Origin: Streptomyces cavernae
Lineage (GTDB): Bacteria; Actinomycetota; Actinomycetes; Streptomycetales; Streptomycetaceae
NCBI RefSeq assembly: GCF_004023625.1
Contig: NZ_RPDJ01000006.1
Coordinates: 62,001-126,000, forward strand
Length of the DNA: 64,000 nucleotides
Reading direction: 5' to 3'
Of the stretch, positions 25,021-33,875 are shown one piece after another. The notes below the pieces were generated by a model, which saw only the letters and a program-made list of their open reading frames with translations, did no database searches and was not told where the DNA came from. The position numbers were made by a program, and so were the translations under genes. Positions within the stretch are counted from its first letter, which is position 1, and every line of letters begins with the position of its first letter.

Positions 25021-25052
25021 GGGCCCCGGAAGGCACAGTCCTTCCGGGGCCC
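25021..25052. terminator. Bidirectional hairpin between convergent genes
   Basis: GGGCCCCGGAAGG pairs perfectly with CCTTCCGGGGCCC around a 6-nt loop, between the regulator and the minus-strand protease-like gene. Confidence 0.85.
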
Positions 25053-25093
25053 ACTCGGCGCAGGCGCCGGTAGTTGCAAATGGCTACCCGTGG

Positions 25094-27289
25094 CTAGCGG
25101 ATTGCCGTGCCGAAGGCCTTGCCCGCGGCGGGGAGGCCGCTCTGACCGGGCTGGTAGGTGGTCACGTTTCCGGTCGTCCCGATCGGGTTCGCCCACGGCA
25201 GCGCGTGCACGGCGCCGTAGGTGGCGGGGCCGTTGGGCATGCCGACGTAGAGCCGGGTGCCGGTGGCGTGGATGCTGCTGCCGACGAGCTGGTTCGCACC
25301 CGGGGTACCGGGCAGGCCGTTGCCCGCCTCGAGCCAGGAGTCGCCGTCGCCGGGGGCGCCGAGGAGCGAGAAGGTGTGCACCGCGCCGGCTGCCGTGACG
25401 CTGCCGATGGCCTCGCCCGGGACACCGACCGCCAGCCGCAGGGTGGCGGCGGTGCCCACCGCGTTCGGTGCGGTGTTCACGGCCGATACCTTCGCACCGA
25501 CGCGGTCGCCGGTCTCGGCGGTGCCGGTGACGTCGGTGCTCTCCTGGCCGAGGTCGCCGAGCTGGGTCACCGCGCCTGCCGCGGTCACCCGGACGGTGAC
25601 CACGCGTCCGGCGTCGGCCCGGTTGTCGGTTCCCACCGCGACGGCCTCACCGGGGGCGCCGATGGCGATGATCGAGTCGGTCGCGGCGGCGGCGCCGGAG
25701 GGCCGGTAGGCGATCGCGGAGAGGGAGGCGCCGAATTCGTCGTCGGCCTCCGCCGAGCCGCCGATGCCGTCGGTGTCCTGGTCGATGCCCGCCACGGGGG
25801 CCGGGATGTTGTCCGAGCTCAGCGCGTGCTTGAGGACCGTCACGCCGCCGGAGGCCTTGTTGGTGCCGATGGCCTCCTGCGGGGCGCCGATCGCGATGTG
25901 GTTCGGCGAACCGGTGACCGAGGTGCCCAGCCGGTCGCCGGCCTCCGCTGCTCCCGCCACACCCGGGCTGTCCTGGCCCACCGCGACGTTGACACTGCCG
26001 CGCAGGTAGTAGGTGTTGCCCGCGTCCGTGATGGTGCCGGCGTCCTCGCCGGGCACGCCGATCAGCAGGTAAGGCTCGCCGGCCGCGGTGTGTCCGGCGG
26101 CGATGGCGTGGCCCATCCGGTCACCGGCCTCCGACGCGCCCGCCTTGATGCCACCCGCGCCTATGCCCTGTTCCAGGGGCAGCGCGGCCTGGCCCTTGGT
26201 CAGGCCACCGGGTGCGCCGTACAGCACGGCGACGTGGCCGGCGTCGGCCGCGGTGCCGATGTCCTCGGAGGGCGCGCCGACCGCGAGGTCGGTGCAGCCG
26301 TCCTCGTTGTGGTCGAACACCGCGAGCTGCTCGCCGAATCCGTCGCTCGCCTCGGCACTGCCGGGCACGGAGTCGAGGTCCTGGGTGAGCTCCGCGGTGC
26401 CCTTGCCGCCCCCGTAGACCACGCGCACGAGTCCGGCGTTCGCGTCGCCGCCGACGGTCGCCTTGGGATCGCCGGCGGCGATGTCCTCGGCGCCGTCGCA
26501 GTTGAAGTCGGTGATTGGGGTCGCGCCGACCTTGGCGGTGACCCAGCCGCGTATGTCGTCCACGCGGGTGTCGACCGCGGCCGTGCTGGTGACGGCCGCG
26601 TCGATGCCGAAGCAACCGCCCTGCGCGGAGCGGCTGTTGAGGGCAACGAGCTCGATCTTCCCGCCCGCCTCGCGCAGCGCGGGACCTCCGGTGTCGCCCA
26701 TGCAGACGGCGGCCCCGTTCTTGCCGGTGAGGCCGACCTGGGCGGTCTCCACCTTGTCCACGGTGAAGCTGCCGGTGTGCAGCTTGAGGGGGGCCCACTC
26801 GTCCTTGGTGCGGCCGTAACCGGCGATCCGCAGCTCCTCCCCGGCTACGGGTGCGGTGGCGCTGAGGACGGCCGGGGTGACATTGGGGACCGGTCGGGCG
26901 AGCCGGGCGAGCACCAGGTCACGGTCGGCGTGGGGCACGAGCTCGATGACGTCGCGCACCTGGCCGTTCGTGGTGGTCAGGTCCGTGCGGCCGATGGTGG
27001 CGGTGGTCTTGAGCGCGGGCTTGCCGGTGGGGACCGTCAGGCTCGCTACGGGGTTGTCGGCGAAGCAGCTGGCGGCGGTGAGCAGCCACTGCGCGTCGAC
27101 CAGGGCACCGGTGCAGGCGCGTTGGCCGTCGCCGATGTCCAGGCGCGCGGTGAAACCGTAGGTGTTGTCGGACGCGGGGGTGCCGGTGACGGCCCGGGCG
27201 GGGGCGGCCGTCACGGTCAAAGGCGCCGCGACGAGAACCGCGGCCAGAGCGGCCAGCCCGGCATAGCGGGCGTTGCGTGGGCGATGCAT
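25094..27289 (-). CDS. Secreted S1-family protease homologue with FG-GAP repeats and altered triad
   Basis: 731 residues from ATG at 27289 (AAGGAA six bases upstream). Signal peptide to about residue 33. Positions below count from the upstream ATG at 27295. A trypsin-like domain spans about 40-250. The usual TAAHC reads LLTAASCF (Ser76 for His), the Asp126 of DLVLARL is kept, and GDSGGP reads MGDTGGPA (Thr202 for Ser). Then come about seven integrin-alpha-like FG-GAP repeats with Ca-site motifs such as DFNCDGAED and DHNEDGCTD and VGAPSEDIG-type loops. It probably binds rather than cleaves. It is next to a second secreted-protein gene. Confidence 0.85.
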   Translation of the reverse strand: MHRPRNARYAGLAALAAVLVAAPLTVTAAPARAVTGTPASDNTYGFTARLDIGDGQRACTGALVDAQWLLTAASCFADNPVASLTVPTGKPALKTTATIGRTDLTTTNGQVRDVIELVPHADRDLVLARLARPVPNVTPAVLSATAPVAGEELRIAGYGRTKDEWAPLKLHTGSFTVDKVETAQVGLTGKNGAAVCMGDTGGPALREAGGKIELVALNSRSAQGGCFGIDAAVTSTAAVDTRVDDIRGWVTAKVGATPITDFNCDGAEDIAAGDPKATVGGDANAGLVRVVYGGGKGTAELTQDLDSVPGSAEASDGFGEQLAVFDHNEDGCTDLAVGAPSEDIGTAADAGHVAVLYGAPGGLTKGQAALPLEQGIGAGGIKAGASEAGDRMGHAIAAGHTAAGEPYLLIGVPGEDAGTITDAGNTYYLRGSVNVAVGQDSPGVAGAAEAGDRLGTSVTGSPNHIAIGAPQEAIGTNKASGGVTVLKHALSSDNIPAPVAGIDQDTDGIGGSAEADDEFGASLSAIAYRPSGAAAATDSIIAIGAPGEAVAVGTDNRADAGRVVTVRVTAAGAVTQLGDLGQESTDVTGTAETGDRVGAKVSAVNTAPNAVGTAATLRLAVGVPGEAIGSVTAAGAVHTFSLLGAPGDGDSWLEAGNGLPGTPGANQLVGSSIHATGTRLYVGMPNGPATYGAVHALPWANPIGTTGNVTTYQPGQSGLPAAGKAFGTAIR

Positions 27290-27359
27290 GACCATTTCCT
27301 TGAGACGGGATCGGCGGACCGGAAGCGATCGGCCGGTCGAAGAGTCGGCGGGCGGGGCG

Positions 27360-27878
27360 CTACTTGGAGGTGGTGATCTCCACGAGCACGTGGCTGCGCC
27401 CGTCCGGATCGGCGCTTTCCCCGACCGGCGTCCAGGCGTTCTGGTCGACGTCGAAGGTCTTCTCCTCGTTGTCGACGGTCATGTTGACCTCGGTCTGGTA
27501 GTCGTTGCCCTTGATTCCGTAGACCGACGGCAGCTCGAGGCTCAGATAGCCCTTGTTTCCGGTGACCCGGAAGCAGACCATCTCCTTGCTGCGTGCCCAC
27601 ACCTCCAGCAGCCCCGTCTGGCTGCCGCACTCGGCGAGGACGATGTGTCCGTCACCCCGCTTGAGGGTGAACCCCCGCTCTTCGAGGATCTTGTCGGCCT
27701 GCGGATACGCGAAGTCCTCGACCGCGTACGCCGGGGCTTCACCGGCGACCGAAGCGACCTCCGGGGCCTGCGCGGCACCGGCCGCTTTCCCGTTCCCCGA
27801 TACGCCGACCGTTCCGACCAGCACTGCCGCACCGGCCGCGGCGATACCCGCAACCAGCACGCGAGAAATCAACCTCAT
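27360..27878 (-). CDS. Secreted hypothetical protein beside the FG-GAP protein
   Basis: 172 residues from ATG at 27878 (MRLISRVLVAGIAAAGAAV). Hydrophobic signal segment 5-30, then a mature domain of about 120 residues with two Cys (LAECGSQTG and MVCFRVTG) and the acidic end of a beta-rich fold. The family is not recognised. It lies 70 bp upstream of the FG-GAP gene on the same strand, so the two may be co-expressed and both exported. Confidence 0.65.
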   Translation of the reverse strand: MRLISRVLVAGIAAAGAAVLVGTVGVSGNGKAAGAAQAPEVASVAGEAPAYAVEDFAYPQADKILEERGFTLKRGDGHIVLAECGSQTGLLEVWARSKEMVCFRVTGNKGYLSLELPSVYGIKGNDYQTEVNMTVDNEEKTFDVDQNAWTPVGESADPDGRSHVLVEITTSK

Positions 27879-28727
27879 GGGTGTCCCGTTTCCTGTGTCC
27901 CTGCGTTGAGAAAAGCGCATGGGAAATTCCCCCAAAAGCGCCGTGCGCGCATGCCGATGTGCATGAGAGACGGTATGCGCGGACGAAGTCGAAAAGAAGT
28001 CAGGAATCAGACATAGATGCACATCTGCACACACCGGGCAGACGGCCAACTCCCCCTGTCGCGAACCGCTGTGCCGTTCCTGAGTTCGACTTGACGGATC
28101 CATAGCTATCACCCGGGACGGCCCAAGTGAAAGTTTTCTCATAGTGACAGGAGTCACAGAACGTCCGCGGTTCGCGCCAGTACCCTACCCTCCAGTAATG
28201 ATTACGGGCAGTAGCAGGAAACTCGTCATCAGGGACGGCCGGCAGGGCGGTCGCACCTTGCTTCGTGACCGGCGTTGTCGGTAGTCATGACGGCGGTCCG
28301 CGCAGTCGTGTCGGCGGTGCCGACAGGTCCGGGCGCGCCAACGGCGCCCGCGGCGCCCGGCCGATCAGGCCGGCGGGTGCCCGATCCCGACGAGTCACCA
28401 AGTGCGGCCGCCGTGCCGCCGGCGGCACTCTCGGATCCCTGCGACGGGGGCGGATCGGCGGCCGGGCGGCCCGGGCCGGCGTGGCCCGAAGGCCATGTCC
28501 GAAGGTCCGGGGTGACCTCGGGTCGGAGCCATGTGAAGAATGACTGCTCATCAGGTGTGCGGTGCCATCAGGAAGTTGTGCTGGTTCGCGGATGCGGAAC
28601 GGATGTCGGTGTCTCGTCGGCGGGCAGCGGCGGGTGGCCGGTACGCGGTGGCGCGTCGTCGCCATGACGACCTCATCGGCATCCCGCCGGGGCGGACCAC
28701 GCCGGCGGAAAGCAATAGGAGGGGGAA
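27879..28727. other. Long divergent intergenic region upstream of the toxin gene
   Basis: 849 bp with no gene I can defend. The left half is less GC-rich and contains GATGTGCAT (27956-27964) with its inverse ATGCACATC (28017-28025), and GTGAC-AGGA-GTCAC (28143-28156), both possible regulatory sites. The right half has open frames without coding-type codon bias. The toxin start at 28728 is preceded by AGGAGGGGGAA. Confidence 0.5.
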
Positions 28728-31700
28728 ATGAACAAACACAGATGGGCGAGCCGGTCGAGACGGGCGATATCGCCCGACAGCTCGCTGGTGCGGGCCGCGA
28801 CGGTCGGCGTCACCGCACTCGCCCTGCTGGCCGGGGCCTTCGACACCGCGCTGGCCGACACGGGCACCGGGGCGGTCGGCGCCGTCCTCGCGCAGAGTGA
28901 ACGGTCCCAGGTGCTGAGCGCCTGGATGACGGGCGGAGATTCCACCAAGCAGGCCGCCGAGAAGGCCCTCACCGGGACGGACGCCGAAGTTCACGAATTC
29001 CTCGTGTCGGGCCTGAAGAAGGTGATCGAGGAGGACAACCGATTCGCCGTACTGAAAATACTGAGCAACGCCGGCCCGGGAGTCCGCCAGGCCGCCCAGC
29101 AGTCGTTGTCCGGAACTCCCGAGGACATCAACGCATTTCTTTCCAGTGGCTGGAAATCTCCCCAGTTGGACGATCAGCGAGTCGAAGTCCTGCGCGTGAT
29201 GAACGCCGGTGACCGCGCTGTGCAGACGGCCGGGCAGAAGGCGCTGGACGCGAATACGGATCAGGCTCTGGCCGATTTCCTGTCCACTGGGCAGTACACC
29301 GCCCGTGAGGAGGACGAGCGCGTCCAGACCCTCACGATCATGCAACTCGGCGGTCCGAAGGTGAAGGCCGCGGCACAGGCCGCCATGAGCGGATCGGCCC
29401 TGGACGTACATGAGTTCGTCGAGAGCGGCCAGCATCTCGCCCGCGCCCGCGACCAGGAGACGATGACCGTCAGGGCACTGGCCGAACTGGCCAAGCGTGC
29501 CGGTCAGAAGGCCAAGGCCGAGACGGCGAAGGCCAAGGAGACCTCCGCCAAGGCCGTCACCGCCGCCGCGCAGGCGAAGGCGGCGGCCGAGCGGGCCGCC
29601 AAGGAGACCGCCGCCGCCCAGGCGGACGCGGCTCGCGCCTCCAAGGCAGCCGGTCGTGCCGCCGACGCCGCGGACGCCGCCGCAACCGCGGCGAGCACCG
29701 CGATCCGCGCCTCCAACGAGGCCACGTCCGCCGCTCGTACGGCGGCCAACGCCGCCTCCGCGGCGGCAGCCGCCGCAGCGGCCGCCGGACAGGCCGCGGC
29801 CAACGCCTACAGTTCCGCCACGGCCGCGTCCAAGGACGCCGCGCAGGCGGACGCCGCCACCGCCGCCGCAAAGACCGCCCGGACCGCGGCGGTCAACGCC
29901 CGCAACGCGGCCGACGCGGTCCTCAACGCGCTGAACGCCGTGGTTCAGGCGATCAACTCCGCACAGGCCGCGGCCAGCGCGGGCCAGAACGCCGCCGCCG
30001 CGGCCACCGCGGCCGCCGAGGCGGGTGCCCAGGCGAACGTCGCGTCCGCCGAGTCCCGCCGCGCCGCCGAGGCCGCGGCCCGTGCCCGCCGTGCGGCGGC
30101 CACCGCGACCAGGGCCGCGGGCGACGCCGAGGCGCTGGCCAACAAGGCCGCGGCCGCCGCCCGTCAGTCCCGCGCGGCCGCCATCTCCGCGGCCGAACAC
30201 GCGGATGCCGCGGCCAAGGCCGCAGACGAGGCCGTGCAGTTCGCGGGCCAGGCCAAGGACTACGCCAACAAGTCCGCCAAGCACGCCACCGCCGCGCTCG
30301 CCGCGGCGAAGGTGGCCACCGACGCCGTGGACGAGGCCCGCAGCGTGGAGGCGACCGCTCGCGAGGCGGAGGCCGCCCAGCTCAAGAACGACCAGGACGC
30401 CTCCATCCAGGTCGCCGAGGAGATCAAGAAGCGGGAGGACGCGGCCGAGGCGAAGGAATCCACCGCGGTGGCCGAGGCCGACCGCCGCAGCGCCGAGACC
30501 AAGGAGCTGCTCGCCGCCGCCCGCGCCGAGGGCGCCGAAGCGGCGGTCGTCGCGGCGAAGGGCCGCGCTGCCGCGATCCACATCCTGACCGACGGCGGCC
30601 CCTGGTCCCAGCAGGCCGCCCAGGCAGCTCTGACCGGCACGGACGAGGACGTCCGCGAGTGGGTCCGTACCGGCTACGGCATCGCCGCCGAGCAGGACGA
30701 CCGGGCACAGGCTCAGCACCTGAAGGAGACCGGTTCGGCAGCGCTCAAGGCCGCCGCCGCGCAGGCGTTGGCCGGAACGCACGCCGATGTCGTGCGGTTC
30801 CTTGAGACGGGGCAGCACACCGTCCAGGCCGACGACTACCGCGTCAGGGTTCTGGAGATCGCCGACAAGGGTGGCCCCGGTGTGAAGCGGGCCGCGAGCG
30901 CCGCCATCGACAAGGGCACCACCGGCGCACTGCTGGAATTCCTGGAGAAGGGGCAGCACACCGCCCGTGAGGAGGACGACCGGGCCGAGACCCTGAGGAT
31001 CCTCGAGACCGGCGGCGCACAGACCGAGGCAGCGGCCCGGGTCGCCCTGGCCGGCTCGGCCGGGATGCTGCGCGACTTCGTGAACAGCATCCAGTACAAG
31101 ACGGCACAGCAGGACTTCGAGCAGGCCGCCCACGTGGCCGGCGTGCGCAAGCTGATCGCCCAGGGCGCCCGCGCCGCGGCCACCGCCAACCAGAACGCGT
31201 ACCAGGCGGCCGAAGCAGCGGCCAAGGCCAGGAATGCGGCCATCGAGGCGGCCGGTCACGCCAAGGACGCCCAGGACTCGGCCGCCAAGGCAGCCGGTTA
31301 CGCCAAGGACGCCGACAAGTCCGCGGACGAGGCGGAGGACTCCGCCGCGCGGGCCCGCACCTCGGCGGACCAGGCCAAGAACGCCGCCGCCACCGCCAAC
31401 CAGGCGGCCGCGGCCGCGGGCGAGTCCGCGCACCAGGCCGCCGCATCGGCGTCCCGCGCGGCGGCTTCCGCCGACTACGCCTACAGCCAGGCCTCCGCGG
31501 CCGCGGCCTCGGCCACAGCGGCGGGCAAGTCCGCCACCGAAGCCGCGAAGGTCGCGGGCGAGGCGCTGAAGAGCGCCCTGAAGCAGCTCGTCGAGGAGCT
31601 GAAGGAGCAGGGGGAGGAGGCCAGCCCGGTCGAGGGCGACGGCCAGAAGGACTACCCGGCGTCGGACGAGGACCTCGAAGGTGAGGGCGGTCTGTCGGCC

Positions 31701-32318
31701 GCCGACAAGGCGAAGCTGGTCCTGGACATCACCGGCATGTTCGACCCGACGCCCGCCAGCGACGGCACCTCGGGCCTGATCAGTCTCTTCCAGGGCGACT
31801 GGAGCGGCGCCGGGCTCTCCCTGGCCGCGTTCATCCCGTACGCGGGTGACGCTCTCGCCAAGCCGGCCAAGTTCGCCAAGTACCTGGACAAGTTCGAGCA
31901 CCTCGCCAAGTACGCAGACGACCTCGACTGGGTCGGCAACGCGATCAAGAGCATGAAGCACCTGTCGCCCAGCCAGTACGGCGAGGCGCTCCAGAAGCTC
32001 AACAGTCTGGCGGGCGACGCGAGCAAGGCGTACAAGAACAAGAACTGGCTCGCCACCGCCAAGAAGTACGACCTGCCGACGGACGGACCCATCCCGTACG
32101 TGCCCCCCAAGAAGTGGGACCCCAAGCGGCCCCAGGTCAGGGGCGGCGGCTTCCCGGACAAGTACGGCAACATCTGGACCCGCGCCAAGGACGGCAAGGA
32201 CGAGTGGGACGTTCAGATCCCCAAGGGCAAGGGCTTCGAGACGTTCGCGGGCAGCAAGAATCAGGGGAAGGACTTCTCCCACGCCAACATCTCCAAGAAG
32301 GGATACGTGACCCACTGA
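28728..32318 (+). CDS. Secreted ALF-repeat polymorphic toxin with type-37-like C-terminal toxin domain
   Basis: 1,196 residues, ATG preceded by AGGAGG. Signal peptide ends near Ala43. Two blocks of ALF repeats (about 60-245 and 612-800) carry the pattern ALTGTDADVxxFLxxG...DxRVxxL. Between and after them are Ala-rich coiled-coil stretches (245-610, 800-945). Then a pre-toxin segment with AAFIPYAGDALAKPAKFAKY (about 1030) and a C-terminal domain from about 1120: GGGFPDKYGNIWTRAKDGK, EWDVQIPKGKGF, His1185/Asn1187 and the terminal VTH, matching polymorphic toxin type 37. The variable end, export signal and overlapping small acidic gene fit a contact- or diffusion-type antibacterial effector. The activity of this toxin family is presumed nuclease-like, not shown here. 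Confidence 0.82.
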   Translation: MNKHRWASRSRRAISPDSSLVRAATVGVTALALLAGAFDTALADTGTGAVGAVLAQSERSQVLSAWMTGGDSTKQAAEKALTGTDAEVHEFLVSGLKKVIEEDNRFAVLKILSNAGPGVRQAAQQSLSGTPEDINAFLSSGWKSPQLDDQRVEVLRVMNAGDRAVQTAGQKALDANTDQALADFLSTGQYTAREEDERVQTLTIMQLGGPKVKAAAQAAMSGSALDVHEFVESGQHLARARDQETMTVRALAELAKRAGQKAKAETAKAKETSAKAVTAAAQAKAAAERAAKETAAAQADAARASKAAGRAADAADAAATAASTAIRASNEATSAARTAANAASAAAAAAAAAGQAAANAYSSATAASKDAAQADAATAAAKTARTAAVNARNAADAVLNALNAVVQAINSAQAAASAGQNAAAAATAAAEAGAQANVASAESRRAAEAAARARRAAATATRAAGDAEALANKAAAAARQSRAAAISAAEHADAAAKAADEAVQFAGQAKDYANKSAKHATAALAAAKVATDAVDEARSVEATAREAEAAQLKNDQDASIQVAEEIKKREDAAEAKESTAVAEADRRSAETKELLAAARAEGAEAAVVAAKGRAAAIHILTDGGPWSQQAAQAALTGTDEDVREWVRTGYGIAAEQDDRAQAQHLKETGSAALKAAAAQALAGTHADVVRFLETGQHTVQADDYRVRVLEIADKGGPGVKRAASAAIDKGTTGALLEFLEKGQHTAREEDDRAETLRILETGGAQTEAAARVALAGSAGMLRDFVNSIQYKTAQQDFEQAAHVAGVRKLIAQGARAAATANQNAYQAAEAAAKARNAAIEAAGHAKDAQDSAAKAAGYAKDADKSADEAEDSAARARTSADQAKNAAATANQAAAAAGESAHQAAASASRAAASADYAYSQASAAAASATAAGKSATEAAKVAGEALKSALKQLVEELKEQGEEASPVEGDGQKDYPASDEDLEGEGGLSAADKAKLVLDITGMFDPTPASDGTSGLISLFQGDWSGAGLSLAAFIPYAGDALAKPAKFAKYLDKFEHLAKYADDLDWVGNAIKSMKHLSPSQYGEALQKLNSLAGDASKAYKNKNWLATAKKYDLPTDGPIPYVPPKKWDPKRPQVRGGGFPDKYGNIWTRAKDGKDEWDVQIPKGKGFETFAGSKNQGKDFSHANISKKGYVTH

Positions 32319-32815
32319 TGCGGTTCTCCCCGGACGACGTGGTCTTCCGCGTCAGCTGCAACCTGGAGCAGGTGAGCACTGCCGAGGCGGCGTTGCGCGC
32401 CTGGCTGCCACTGGTCGCCGAACTCCGCCCGCGCGCGGTGGAGTTCGCGGAAGCCGACCCGGACGGTCTGCGCCGGGGCTTCCTCGCCGACCTTCTCGTC
32501 GTCTCCCCTCTCGCGGGAGCGGGACAGCCGGCCGACCGGCTGCGCGCCACGGCAGGGCCGCTCGCCGAGCGGCTGGGCCTGGACGCGGCCGGGTTCGAGG
32601 TCGACGAAGAAGGCACCGGTGGTGTGGCGAGCCTGAAGGCCGTCACCGGAGAGGGCTCCGAGGCCGTCACCGGAGAGGGCTCCGAGGCCGTCGCCGGAGA
32701 GGGTGAGGGTGCGCCCTACGGGGCGTACCTCCTCCTCGCCATGATCGGCGCGGACCCCTCGAACCCCGAGGGGGACGAGGCGGACTACGAGGACACGGGC
32801 GAAGACCTGATCTGA
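32318..32815 (+). CDS. Candidate immunity protein for the adjacent toxin
   Basis: 165 residues, very acidic. Its ATG overlaps the toxin stop by one base (TGATG), so expression is coupled. No signal peptide, as expected of a cytoplasmic immunity protein. The N-terminal 100 residues (VVFRVSCNLEQVSTAEAAL...) belong to no family I recognise. Residues about 109-130 are an in-frame 8-residue repeat (VTGEGSEA). The C-terminus is Asp/Glu-rich and could mimic nucleic acid. The assignment rests on position, coupling and charge, not on homology. Confidence 0.65.
   Translation: MRFSPDDVVFRVSCNLEQVSTAEAALRAWLPLVAELRPRAVEFAEADPDGLRRGFLADLLVVSPLAGAGQPADRLRATAGPLAERLGLDAAGFEVDEEGTGGVASLKAVTGEGSEAVTGEGSEAVAGEGEGAPYGAYLLLAMIGADPSNPEGDEADYEDTGEDLI
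32642..32713 (+). repeat. 24-bp tandem repeat inside the immunity gene
   Basis: Units 32642-32665 and 32666-32689 are identical (start GTCACCGGAGAGGGC); 32690-32713 is diverged. Encodes VTGEGSEA. Confidence 0.9.
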
Positions 32816-32830
32816 ACCACCGCCTGATGT

Positions 32831-32864
32831 GCGAGGCCCCGACCGATCACAGTCGGGGCCTCGC
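32831..32864 (+). terminator. Terminator of the toxin-immunity unit
   Basis: GCGAGGCCCCGAC pairs perfectly with GTCGGGGCCTCGC; loop of 8 nt. Confidence 0.85.
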
Positions 32865-32924
32865 CCTGTTCCGTGCGGCTCTGTGGTGCGCACCCCCGGT
32901 CACCCACGGCAGGTGGCGGCGGCC

Positions 32925-33443
32925 TCAGTGGGACAGGGCCGCTTTGGCGGCGATGATGATCAGTCCCAGCACGAGGTTGACGGCGCCCTCGGCGACCACG
33001 TGCGAACGCGAGACGCCTGCCCGGGCCGCACCCAGGCAGGCCCAGAAGACCTGTTGGCCCACGGCGATGCCCAGGGCCAGCCACTCGGTCGTGGACAGGT
33101 CCATTCCCAGGAGAGGGCTGACCGCCACGGTGACCGCGGGCAGGACGGAGGCCTCGACGATCGGCCACTCGTGTACGGCCACCCGGCGCATCTCACTGCG
33201 GGTCCAGGGCCGGCCCAGTGGACGCTCCCCCGCCAGGCGCGCGTAGACGTGCGCCGCCCAGAACACCAGCCCCGTGATCAACAGGAGCAGCGCGAGCTGG
33301 AGCCGCGGATACTCGCCGACGGAGCCGGCGGTGGCCACGACCGAGGCGGCCAGCAAGGACCCGTACACGGCACCGGCGAAGTCGGTCCGGGGTCCGTCGG
33401 GTGTGCTGACGCGGTCCGCGGGTGGGGCCGTGGGGCGGCTCAC
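32925..33443 (-). CDS. Multi-helix membrane protein
   Basis: 172 residues from GTG at 33443 (SRPTAPPADRV). Five hydrophobic segments: AGAVYGSLLAASVVATAG, LALLLLITGLVFWAAH, ASVLPAVTVAVSPLLG, LALGIAVGQQVFWACLG and AVNLVLGLIIIAAKAAL. Conserved-looking but of unknown function in actinobacteria. It is divergent from the DUF72 gene across a 32-bp repeat array that must contain its promoter. Confidence 0.7.
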   Translation of the reverse strand: MSRPTAPPADRVSTPDGPRTDFAGAVYGSLLAASVVATAGSVGEYPRLQLALLLLITGLVFWAAHVYARLAGERPLGRPWTRSEMRRVAVHEWPIVEASVLPAVTVAVSPLLGMDLSTTEWLALGIAVGQQVFWACLGAARAGVSRSHVVAEGAVNLVLGLIIIAAKAALSH

Positions 33444-33510
33444 CTGCTCACCGTACGTCGCGAGGGTCCCGGCCGCCTTTTGCGTTCGCCCGGGCGGGCG
33501 TGAGTGCTCC

Positions 33511-33753
33511 GGGGCGTGCGGGTGTGCGGCGTGGGTTCGCCCGGGGCGTGCGGGTGCGCGGCGTGCGTTCGCCCGGGGCGTGCGGGTGCGCGGCGTGCGT
33601 TCGCCCGGGGCGTGCGGGTGTGCGGCGTGCGTTCGCCCGGGTGCGTGCTGCCCTTGCCCCTGCGGCTGGTCCAGCGGCGTGCGTTCGCCGGGGCGTGCGG
33701 GTGCGCGGCGTGCGTTCGCCCGGGGCGTGGGGGTGTACGAACGGGGGCAGCCG
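33511..33753. repeat. 32-bp tandem array in a divergent promoter region
   Basis: Units begin GGGGCGTGCGGGTG at 33511, 33543, 33575 and 33607 (exact 32-bp period), then an interrupted stretch, then 33690 and 33722 again 32 bp apart. Consensus halves: GGGGCGTGCGGGTGCG and CGGCGTGCGTTCGCCC. Confidence 0.92.
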
Positions 33754-33875
33754 TCCGCGCACGGTCCACGGTCCACCGGCGGCCGTCGTCCCCCGATACC
33801 GTTCGCCGTGACGGGTTCCCGGCTGCCACGCCGGAGAGGCCCTCTTACTTCCCCCGACCCGGGTACCCGGGCCCC

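Noticed and set aside
28275..28667. A 130-codon frame upstream of the toxin gene
   Set aside because: Third-position GC is not raised, no ribosome site, and no recognisable domain.
28551..32315. A 1,254-codon open frame antisense to the whole toxin gene
   Set aside because: It is the mirror of GCC/GCG-rich alanine codons. The sense frame has a signal peptide, ALF repeats and a toxin domain; the antisense product is only Gly/Leu/Val/Arg.
22781..33753. CRISPR arrays (20-bp and 32-bp repeats)
   Set aside because: Repeats are directly adjacent without unique spacers, and no cas genes are present in the window.
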